Of a stretch of DNA of 64,000 nt, positions 44,831 through 53,939 are shown piece after piece. The DNA is taken from assembly GCF_026914185.1 (NCBI RefSeq), contig NC_070560.1, forward strand, positions 2,099,501 through 2,163,500. Direction: 5' to 3'. Positions within the stretch are counted from its first letter, which is position 1; each line of letters begins with the position of its first letter. Origin of the DNA: Puccinia triticina (taxonomy: Eukaryota; Basidiomycota; Pucciniomycetes; Pucciniales; Pucciniaceae). Both the position numbers and the translations under genes were made by a program. Under the pieces are notes generated by a model. The model was not told the DNA's origin. It was given only the letters and a program-made list of their open reading frames with translations, and searched no databases.

Positions 44831-45641
44831 TGACAAGGTCTTGGCTAATGTAATAAGGTTATTAAACCCCAATGGAATTATAAAGCAAATTATATTTGGG
44901 GCTCTCACTTTCCAAACCCCACACTCATTTGGGTCCACCAAAATTTAATTTTGGTGTGTAGCTAACTCTTGAAACCACATGAACTGCCCAACCACATAGC
45001 AAATTCTGTGCACAAAGGGGTTTATGGTTTCAAGTGCTTGACTGTATTCATGGTTAAGGAATAGTTTGTGGCACCAAATACAAATCAACCTGGATGAAAA
45101 AGATCTCAAAGCCCTTTGTAAATTCAGAATTCAAAAACATGGACACATGAACTAATGCCACAGAGTAAACAGTTGAGCTGGGCACCTGGTCCCGGCAGCG
45201 GTGCAGCTGCCTTTTCCTCTAGGAAGTTGTAAATATAAAGACCAGCAGACTTTGAAACCCAGATGGGAAGGGTTGAGAAGCTGTGAAAATTTGAGAAAGA
45301 GCTTGGATGACCCAAAAAAAACTCTTTAGCAGATTGGAGGTCCTTTGGCAGTGGCAGAGCAAAATCTACACCACAGGTGCAAAAAGATATTCCAAAGCCA
45401 GATTGAATCGGGCTTTGAAATCTTTTCCATAAATTTAGGAAATATTTTTCAGGATCTTTCCTCCCAAATATCTTGAAAATATCTCAGAAACCACTTGAAG
45501 TGGTTTTTACAATTTTTTTAAAGACATTCTTGATGAGAAATCCAAAATATTTGGGAAAATATCTCCAATCCCACCATATATCCAGCCAAATATTTTGTGA
45601 ATCAAATTTTATCACACAAAATATTCTGATAAACCATTATT
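44831..45641. other. No gene recognised
   Basis: AT-rich sequence with short ORFs only. It begins at the abrupt end of the SSADH fragment. Confidence 0.35.
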
Positions 45642-45840
45642 GGAGGACTTCCCATTGAGCCTGGGAGCCTCCCAGATCTCAATTTGCAAACCCAGACTCT
45701 TAATTTTTGGTAGAAGGGAAAATGTTTTCCTAACCCTACAGCTCATGAATTTCATGTGCACTGATTGTTGATTTGGTAGAGGTCTTAATTTAGGAGTTAG
45801 AGGGGCATCTAGAGCTCTCTAAATACCAATGGGAAGTCTC
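45642..45840 (+). repeat. GGAGGACTTCC-type dispersed repeat, copy 2
   Basis: Same order of landmarks as copy 1 (GGGAGCCTCCCAGATCTCAA, GGTAGAAGGGAAAATGTTTTC, GAGGGGCATCTAGAGC), ending GGGAAGTCTCAC. Confidence 0.75.
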
Positions 45841-45975
45841 ACATTATTGTGCAAAATATTCTGATAACCACATAAATATTTCCAAAAACATTTCTGGGCA
45901 TTGTCCAAATGGATGCCTGATTATTTTTATTGCAAGCACATAAATCATAAAAACAACAGAAAAACAAGCATGAGA

Positions 45976-46160
45976 CTAAAATAAAAGAGAAGAAATGAGC
46001 ATTGGAAAACTAGCGCTGGTGGTGAATGGGTTCTCAAAGACGGTGTTTGGGTAGTACCACTTGGTGATGCAGGCAGCCATCTGGGCCTCCTGCTGCTTGG
46101 TCCGCTTCCACTGGAACTTATAGAGTAACTTGTAGATCTTGACAATCACGTGGGTGCTAG
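45976..46160 (-). pseudogene. Unidentified coding-like fragment
   Basis: The minus frame reads HVIVKIYKLLYKFQWKRTKQ, then QEAQMAACITKWYYPNTVFE, NPFTTSASF, and a TAG at 45978-45976. Composition and codon pattern look like a real protein segment rather than a chance ORF, but I cannot name it. It begins where the repeat at 46160 ends, so it may be another captured fragment. Confidence 0.4.
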
Positions 46161-46345
46161 CTTAACTAATCCTCTCAAGCAGAGGGTCAGGGGGACCTCG
46201 CCCGGAGAGCTCTCTGTAGGAGAGGCTTATGAATAATGTCTGCAGGCTGGCAGACAAAGGAAGGATTTTCAATCCTAAAAACACAAAAACACAATTTAAA
46301 ATTCACCAAAGTATGTGCAAGAAAAACTGAATAGACAGTTTTCTT
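46160..46345 (+). repeat. AGCTTAAC/GGAGAGG dispersed repeat, copy 1
   Basis: Starts TAGCTTAACTAATCCTCTC, has GGGGGACC.CGC.CGGAG and GTAGGAGAGG, and ends near AAAACTGAATAGACAG. A second copy is at 49262-49445, and a related palindromic form at 62715-62785. Confidence 0.7.
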
Positions 46346-47126
46346 GGCAGTACTGATGGGCACCCTCCCCCAACTTTTTTAGGCATAAACTCCAAAACTG
46401 ATTGAAGGAATCCGTTTTGGAGGTCAGAGGATATTCCATTGCACTGAAGATCCAATTTTGGATTTTCTGATAATATGCACAATTGAATATCCTATCTGCA
46501 ACAATTGAGTGGCTACAGGTGTAGGATCTGCAGATATCCACAGGCTTTTGAATCCAATATCCACAAGGCATAATGGTTGTCATTCCTTGGTTTACATTTC
46601 TTTGTGTTTTTTCATTTTTAAAACATTAGTACATCAAAAATGATAAGGATTGAGGGGATGAGCCCAGCACCATTTGAAAACTGAGATTGAGGAGTGTAAC
46701 TTGGCTCTGGGGCAGGTCCACAGGAGGGGGCGCTTTGCAGCCAGCCACAGCAAGCCTCTCACCAGGGGGGACTTGTGTCAAGTTAGGCGTGGGGGTAAGT
46801 ATATGAGCCCAGAAGCAGTGAGTCCTCTGACAGACGCTCCTCACCTCCAAAACAGCAAATCTATCCTCCAAGCTTTCACTGCAATTGCAAGGAGAAAGCT
46901 GGGAAGGAAAGAAGATAGATTGAGACATCAGCGGTCAAGCGTCCGAAAGGAGAATGGCTGATGTGGTTACATGATTAGAAAGAAGAAAACTCATAGCATC
47001 CAAAAACTTCTAGTGCACCCGTGGTGTAGACCTGGAAGGGTCTCAGAATTTGACTGACACTTGTCCCATATGTGTTTCTTTGAACCTTTATTTTTAAATG
47101 GCAGATGTGCAAGTCTCCCAGAAGTG
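46346..47126. other. No gene recognised
   Basis: 46720-46790 carries a GCCAGCCACAGCAAGCCTC segment shared with 49965-49985, so it is probably a diverged dispersed repeat. Nothing coding seen. Confidence 0.35.
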
Positions 47127-47330
47127 GAGGACTTCCTGTTGAGTCTGGGAGCCTCCCAGATCTCAATTTATACACCCAAATTCTTAATTTTTGACAAAAA
47201 GGGGAATGTTTTCCTAGCCCTACAGTTCATTAATTTCATATGCACTGGTTGAGTTTTTGATAGGTATCTTAATTCAGGACTTAGAGGGGCATCTAGAGCG
47301 CTCTAAATGACAACAGGAAGTCATCCAGTG
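47127..47330 (+). repeat. GGAGGACTTCC-type dispersed repeat, copy 3
   Basis: From GGAGGACTTCCTGTTGAG to CAACAGGAAGTCATCC, with the same internal landmarks as copies 1 and 2. A further GGAAGTCCTCC half-site follows at about 47399. Confidence 0.75.
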
Positions 47331-47739
47331 ATCTGGAGCCCAAAAAGCTAGACTTTTTGGGTCTAAACGGCCATCTGCAGGGGTCCCGGATTGCACTGGA
47401 AGTCCTCCAATGTCTCACGGTCAACAAGATTGTACAAGATTGTACAAATCTCATCGGCCCGGTGATTTTGACGCCCATGGGGGAGTTCGTACCGACCCAG
47501 TCAATGAGACTGCCCGGCTTCACCGGAGATTTTGTACTCGGTCAAACGTAAATGATCACTTGATCTCTTGCAGAATTTCCTGATGCGTTACGTATTAGTA
47601 TCTAATATCATGGCATAATCTTTGATGCTTGATAACTCATGCATACCAAAAGCTAATGGTTACGGATACTCTCATAGGAGATACATCCAGACACGCAAAG
47701 CCAAGTAAATAGTGGTACCTAACCAACGTTTCTTGTACT

Positions 47740-48567
47740 TTAAATTTCTTGGACGGTGGGGAATTCAAAGTGAACAGTCTTTCCAGTAAGTCGGTGGTAG
47801 ACGGACGAGAAAGAATCCAACTTGTATTCCAAGGAAGTGGCATCCTTCGAGTCAAGGAAACTGTGCCAGATAAAATTACATTCAATAGACTGGAAGAGAG
47901 TGGGGTTGAGGAAAATCAAAGACTGACACTTTCATGACCTTGGAACCGTCAGTGTGGAAACGGATTCGTTTGCCAGTGATTTCGGTAGGGTAGACCAAGT
48001 CCTCCAAAATCTTTTCATGAACTTCTTTCAAAGTACGGGACCGTGGGCGCTGTTGCTTTTGTCGGGTGCCGCGGGTAGGCTTACGCATCATTCGGCGCTG
48101 ACCAATGAAGACGACATGGCGATCAGAGAATTTCTTTTCCAGTTCCCGGGTCAGTCTGCAAGCAGAGGCGACGAGTAAGCCTCGAGTCATATATTTAGAT
48201 CGCTGGGGGTGAAGATTAACTTACCGGCCTTGGACTTTGTGGAAGGCTTTGACTTGAGGGACAGGTACAAAGATCACAATGGCCTTGCGTCCGCCCTTGA
48301 CCTCAACCTCACGGGCAGCGCTGATTTGTAGAGGGCGAAGCTCGGCGGTGAGATCGGGGACGTTAGTCTCGAGATCGAGGATGGCTTGGGCTACCATAAG
48401 CTCGGTCTCATCGGGGGTTGTGCGGGGGGCCTAAGATGGAAGGAAAAGGGGCAAGAGAGCAGCGACCAATATCAGTAACGGCAAACTGGTGGACAGTGGC
48501 AAGGAGACGTGGGTCCGGGCATTTGACTCACGTTAGCCGTTCGCAAGATTTTCGTCTGAGCTGACAT
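47740..48567 (-). CDS. RPS7: 40S ribosomal protein eS7 (S7)
   Basis: Four exons: 48532-48567, 48225-48430, 47928-48155 and 47740-47860, with GT-AG introns of 101, 69 and 67 bp. They encode 196 aa, the usual length. The product starts [12 protein letters not shown] and contains [58 protein letters not shown] and ends with [16 protein letters not shown]. eS7 sits in the small-subunit body and takes part in 18S rRNA processing. No stops or frameshifts: an intact housekeeping gene in a repeat-rich region. The very short first exon followed by an intron is typical of fungal ribosomal protein genes. Confidence 0.95.
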
Positions 48568-48915
48568 TTTAGGCGATGCGAAGACGAGTTGTGGGACAGG
48601 AGGCAGTGAATCTAAAGCAGTTTAGATCACCCTCTGGAAAGCATAAGCTACTGTCATCCGGGGCCGAGGGGAACACATTGAAGGCTGTGGACATGTATAT
48701 ACCTAGTTGAACCTGCTGGAGGCGGCGGACGGCGGCGTTACCTTCGTGATCGTGAGTGCCGGGTGGGCTGGGGGAACGGCACTAATAAGAGGCGGGACTG
48801 TCTGGCAGCTATATCACCAGGTTAGGTCAGGTTGGTTCGTGGTGGTAAAGGCGCAGTCCGCAGAGGATACCGCACCTCCCGAGCCGTCCCGGGGTGCTCA
48901 AGCACTCCGGCACGC

Positions 48916-49226
48916 TGTAAACCCCCTCCCTCTCTTGGGCCAGTTCACAAGGTGACACAAGACATTTGACACTTAGATACTTAAGCCGTTCCTCTTCCTT
49001 CCCTGGCTCAGCAGAGAACTGATTCCTTCTCTCTCTGAGCCGGGTAAGCCTTTCATTCTTTTTCCTCTCTCCTTCTTCTAGTTGTACTTAGGAGAGAACT
49101 GATTCCTTTACTCTCTGAGCCAGCCTTCGTCCTGCAATACACTTACTTGGGCACTAGAAATCTCAAGACAAGCTCTCAGCGCCATCCTTACGACCTTTAG
49201 GGAAGAGTCCAAACGGGACTCTTACA
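48916..49226. mobile_element. Solo LTR, 311 bp, with 5-bp target duplication
   Basis: It begins TGTAA and ends TTACA, and is flanked by CACGC at 48911-48915 and 49227-49231. Inside are two copies of GAGAACTGATTCCTT near CTCTCTGAGCC. Orientation cannot be fixed. LTR ends, size and 5-bp duplication together indicate a solo LTR left by LTR-LTR recombination. Confidence 0.75.
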
Positions 49227-49261
49227 CACGCAGGCCATGACTCCTCCATTATCCTGTTAAA

Positions 49262-49445
49262 CCTAGCTTAACAAAGCCACTCAAACAGAGGTCCGGGGGA
49301 CCCGCGCGGAGCGCTCTCCGTAGGAGAGGTTTACTTGCTATCCCTCAATTTTGGCAGGAGCAGAAGGGATATTCAGTGTAAAAAATAAAAATACAGCCCT
49401 ATGAATTGTAATAAAAACAATAAAAGAAAACTGAATAGACAGTCT
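49262..49445 (+). repeat. AGCTTAAC/GGAGAGG dispersed repeat, copy 2
   Basis: Partner of 46160-46345: TAGCTTAACAAAGCC, GGGGGACCCGCGCGGAG, GTAGGAGAGG, ending AAAACTGAATAGACAG. Confidence 0.7.
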
Positions 49446-50064
49446 TGTAGCGTTGATGAATGCGCAAATTTTGACACCTGTTTCAGCCTCTCAATCCCAA
49501 GACTGCAATCCCTAGTGGCAAAAGTATCCAGGAATCTAGGTAAAGGCAGCAAAACAAAATTCCAAACCATGTTTTAAGTTTGGAAGATCCATGTGTGGAT
49601 CCACATATGGCCAGAGGGAAGGAAAGTGGTGATGTTAGCTTGTGTACATACAATGTGTCAATTTACATACAACCCAGAAAGCATGCAGATTTGTTGGTCC
49701 ACAGGATCTACAAGCAATACAGCCTTTTGCAGATCCATTTCTTGAGAAGTCACTTTTTAAAAATTTACTAAAAATACATTGATGGTGATACAAAAATTCT
49801 GAGGAGACGTCAAAAGGTCAGAAAGCTGTGGCTCAGACCTTTGGAGGTTCTGGGGGCAGAGCTATTAAAAAGTTAAAAACCTTACAACCATTTGGTACTT
49901 TCTGCTCCCCTATGAAATTGGGGATAATATGCAAGTCCCTCCCTGTGGGAGGGGCCGCTTTGCCGCCAGCCACAGCAAGCCTCCCACCAGGGGGACTTGT
50001 GTTAAGTTAGACATTAAACAGGAGGAGCACAGCTTGATCCAGGTACATCACCGAGCTTGCCTAA
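49446..50064. other. No gene; CAAGTCCCTCC inverted-repeat segment
   Basis: At 49931-50000 CAAGTCCCTCCCTGTGG and CCACCAGGGGGACTTGTG bracket a GCCAGCCACAGC core and resemble a small MITE. A related palindrome is at 62040-62105. The rest is unassigned. Confidence 0.35.
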
Positions 50065-50224
50065 GGCCCCATTTGGCTGCCGCGTTATACGTGATAAATG
50101 GGCTTATTTATCACGCGCGACCCCCGGGGGGTCAAAGTTTTTGGTGGAGACGGGGGGCAAACTTTGGGTTGCGTGTGATAAATTTGCACATTTATCACGT
50201 ATAACGCGGCAGCCAAACGGGGCC
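50065..50224. mobile_element. Harbinger-like MITE, 160 bp, TAA target duplication
   Basis: Terminal inverted repeats of about 58 bp begin GGCCCCATTTGGCTGCCG on the left and GGCCCCGTTTGGCTGCCG on the right (read inwards). They continue through GTTATACGTGATAAATG. TAA lies on both sides (50062-50064 and 50225-50227). The GGCCCC.TTTGG ends and TAA duplication match the PIF/Harbinger pattern. Confidence 0.85.
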
Positions 50225-50605
50225 TAAGTCTCTCTGAGGAGGCGCAAGGCTGCAGGGAGCTTGTGCCTTGTCAGCATGGGAGGAAATTGTGTTTACTGCA
50301 TGCAAAAATCAACCTGTCCGCAATGGAAATGATGATACCGGTGACCCTTACAGCCCAATTTCAAATCTCCTCAGCCCTCCTTGCCTTGACTTATGGAGGA
50401 AGGGGCAGAAAAACCATGCCTGAAGACATTTCAAAGCTGGCAAGCAGTCTAACTTATCAAAGTCCCTTGTCCCTTTGTGGCGAGCAAGGGAACCTTGTCG
50501 AGGTGTGAAGCACAACCCTCTACCGCAGGGAGGAGGGACTCTAACGCCCAAGCGGCCGTGTCTCGCGTGTGAGGACCTTGGGAGTTTGGTGTACACCACG
50601 GAAGC

Positions 50606-50850
50606 AATTTGGGCTCCCTCGGACCAACGCTGAAACAAATACAATACATGGAGTGTATCTGGTAAACGTTTTTCATTGAAGATGGAGACCTACATGTCCT
50701 ATTTTTTGTTTTCAGCCATTATATACATAATAATGGCTAAAAACAAAAAAAGCACATGTAGGTCTGCATCTTCAATGAAAAACAGATACACTCCATGTAT
50801 TATATTTGTTTCAGCTTTGCTTGGACCAACAGCCCAACAAAAGCAGTGAC
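50606..50850. repeat. Near-perfect foldback, about 245 bp
   Basis: Arms of about 120 bp (50606-50728 and 50731-50850) share CTGAAACAAATA, ACATGGAGTGTATCTG, TTTTTCATTGAAGATG and AGACCTACATGT, with almost no loop. No ORF. The outer ends read GGACCAAC on both sides. Confidence 0.85.
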
Positions 50851-51157
50851 CTTGTTGGGCTGCCATGCAAATGCAGGTCAGCGCGTTGTTGGGGTCTTGC
50901 AAAGGTCAGTCCGCTGTACCTCTTGACAACAGGAGGTGTAGTGGACTGACCTGGGTCAAGCCGCCGCAGGTCTGCCGGTCTGTTGTCAAGCGGCCACTTG
51001 GTGGCTTGACCAACATCAGGCTGACTGTGAGCCGCCCAATGGATACCTTGTCCCCATGCAGCAGGCTGTGGCTGTTGTAACTCAGAACTGGTTTACGCTA
51101 GGGTCTTGCCTAGCCCCCTTTCCATTCATGTATATAAACTAGTTCCTAGTCTACATA

Positions 51158-51966
51158 TTGTCTTTACCAAAAAGCTTGGACCTCTGTCCGCTTTTTGTAT
51201 GGATATATCACTAGTCCTCTAGCTATTTGAAATCAGTTTCTGCCTTGGATATCCCACAGCTGCCATGCTCCCTCTCAGGTTGGAAAGTGGCCAGGTTGTT
51301 GGTTGGCCCCTTTGTTGGGGCAGAGGGGAGCTGGTGGTTAAGATGAGGGGTGGGCTCCAGGGTCTACAAGCTGTCCTGGCTCCAAACATGAACTCAGATT
51401 CTCACTAGCTGTACTCCAAGATCATGTACTGGAGAATGGTGGCCCCAGCAACAAAGGGTAGTTACGTTACATTGTGTTATCCGCGCGATTTTGGTAACAT
51501 AACTACCCCCGTTATCCAGGGCCCCTGTTACTTTACTAGTAACGTGATCATTTCAGACCCTGCGTTTAACTTAACGGGCCTCATTTTTGAGGCCCGTTAT
51601 TGTGTTATCCCCCGGATAACACAATAATGGACCATTTAAGGCCTTTTTAGCCTCAGTTTTTGCCCGTGTTCAGGGACTCTGCGCGCCCAGATAACGCAAC
51701 AAGCATAAAAAAATGGCTTAATGTGGTGCAATAACGTAATCGCACCACCATTACGCGTAACACGTAGATAACAACAAAAACTCCGTTACATTACCATTAT
51801 CTACGCGTTACGCGTAACGTAACTACCCTTTTTTGGCCCTGGGGGTTATTTTTGGCTTTGGCCTTGTCTGACAGATGTCAGGATAAAACCCAGTGAAAAA
51901 AGAAGGTATGGATTAAACAAATACCAAGTTGAGGCGGAAAAGGTCCAAGCTTTTCCGAAAAGACAA
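51158..51966. mobile_element. 809-bp TIR element in the 5' LTR, TA target duplication
   Basis: The ends TTGTCTTTACCAAAAAGC and (inward from the right) TTGTCTTTTCGGAAAAGC continue to CTTGGACC, giving 25-bp terminal inverted repeats. TA is duplicated on both sides and occurs once in the 3' LTR. This fits a non-autonomous Tc1/mariner element. No transposase inside; it contains another TIR element. Confidence 0.88.
51444..51844. mobile_element. TIR element nested inside the 809-bp element
   Basis: AAAGGGTAGTTACGTTAC on the left is mirrored by GTAACGTAACTACCCTTT on the right. Similarity extends outwards to CCCCAG/CTGGGG. The interior has many GTTAC/GTAAC motifs and a hairpin TTGTGTTATCC / GGATAACACAA. 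Exact ends and target duplication are uncertain. Confidence 0.65.
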
Positions 51967-52026
51967 TACATGAAATATCACTTTGTGTTCTTGTTCCTCT
52001 GCATCTTCCAAGTCTCAGTTCCATTA

Positions 52027-52036
52027 GGTTATGAGC
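52027..52036 (+). other. Primer-binding site, initiator-Met tRNA type
   Basis: GGTTATGAGC, three bases after the LTR end CCA, is complementary to the CAT-anticodon region of initiator tRNA-Met, the half-tRNA primer known in many Copia elements. Confidence 0.65.
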
Positions 52037-53939
52037 GCCTAAAATTGAAAATTTTGGAAGGACTAAGAGTGATTTCATTTATCAGACTATTGTTTTTCCT
52101 CTAGTTACAAGTTTTGTCATACTGGTAATTCAGAAGAGAAATTACCTAAGAGCAGGCAATTGACCACTCCAATGATTGAGATAAAGAAAGAAAGAAAGAG
52201 TTTCTTGTTTGATATGTCTTGATCTGTTTTATTGGATTCACATCAGTGCCTTCCTGAGTTGTCTCAACTTCATTAAGCTTAGAATTCCTTACCGGATACA
52301 AGAGAGTATCTTGCTTTTATCCAGCTAGTTTGGTTTAGCTAAACGGCGAAGGAGTCTTTCTGTGTTTTCTACATCTGTAGCAAGCAAACATCTGTTCAGC
52401 CTGCCATAACCTTTATGAACCTAGTTAGGGACTCAAGTTGCTTACCAATTGATTCTCCTGCTTGTCAAGCGGAATTGGTCAAGGTCTGGTCTTTTCCAAT
52501 GTTGTCTATTTGGGAGAATGAGGCGTGAGCTCTCATCTATTTCTTTCTTGAGTTACAAATCCAGCCGCTTACCTTTGGCGCTTGCTGTGATCCTTTCTGC
52601 GAGTCTCTTGTGGCTTGGATTTTCCTTGAGCTTATTCTTCTTGCTCGCATGCGTTGTACCTGTATACATTCATAGAATGTTATCAGTTTTCCAACTCCGC
52701 TGAACTGGTTTTGGACTGCGGACTTGGGTTTGCTTTGCTTACCTTTGTCCGCAGCTGAATTAGATCCTGACATCTTTCTCAATTTATGAGAAAGATGTTG
52801 TTCACCTAGGTGTGCATTCTCACAAAAATTTATTGCTTTTCTCTCAGCTTTTCTCTCTCCATAGCCCAGTGTAGGGCATCTATCATCATATTCATCAACG
52901 GTGGCCTAGAGTAAGGCGTAATTGACCAGAATTTTCCTTCTTATATATCCATATCTCGTATCACCTCTGAACATTGGATCCTCAAGACTTGCATCACTTC
53001 CTCTCAAACCTAACTCTGCTGATTAAGCTACTGAAAAGTTTCAATCTGAAGTATATGTTGGAATTCTGTCTCCTCTCATCCCTAAAAACCCTTCTTCACC
53101 ATCTCCACTCACTTTATCCTCCTATACGGGCTTGTTTTTAGATCAAAGATATTCTACACTTATGAGTCCACATATTATGGTCTGCTTGTATTTAGTGGTC
53201 ATATTTGATCACCATACTAGCCTTGTTGACTTTCCTCCTTGCCTAGATTGGTTTTTAAAACTTTCCCAAATCCTTCTTATCCTCTTGTGTGCGCACTCTC
53301 TGCTGGGGATATTGATGTACCTTTTGACATGTTACAATGAGTCGAGAAGTTTCTTATTCATTTTACTCTCACCTGCAAGTTAATGCCATGTACATAGTCT
53401 TCATAACCATAGCCTAGTCCAGAGTAATCAACTCATTGGTTCTCTCCTTCTTTTTCCGCTCCGCGTCTGAGCCGCATCCGGTGATTCATCCATCATCACC
53501 GCCCCGTTTCTCAAGGACCCTCAAGAGCTCTTCTCTTTCTCCTCTCCGGCGAAGAGTCAAAATCCCAACAGTATATCCATACCTGGGACACTGGGTTTTG
53601 GGGCTGAACAAGCGTGTAGGCGGAGAGACCAACCACAAACTCAACATTCTACTCCAGAATCGACTTTCCACCTCAACTTTTTTCTTCCCTCCCTCTTGTC
53701 CTTGACAAACCTAGATTTCTCTCTCCCATATCTTCCCATCCTCATTGTTATCACCTTTTTCTTCCTCACTATCTACTCCACCTCTCATCAAAACTTATTC
53801 CAACAAATCTTTTCCCTTCTCCCTCTGCTCCTTTTTTGCAAATCCTTCCATCTTCCCTGAAATAAAATAAAAAATCCTTCCCTCACTTTTCCCTTGCCTT
53901 GAAAATCCTTTCCCTTCCCTCACCTTTCTTTTTCTTATC
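52037..53939 (+). other. Long untranslated leader of the Copia element
   Basis: About 1.9 kb without a credible gene before the gag ATG. The last 500 bp are strongly pyrimidine-rich (CCTTCCCTC-type). A leader this long suggests that it may hold a further unrecognised insertion. Confidence 0.5.

Larger units (their letters stand above)
51073..52023 (+). repeat. 5' LTR of the Copia element, interrupted
   Basis: LTR sequence proper is 51073-51157 plus 51969-52023 (about 140 bp). TATATAA at 51131-51137 is the likely promoter. The insertion point is proved by the uninterrupted 3' LTR, which reads CTACATACATGAAATATC across the same site. Confidence 0.9.
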
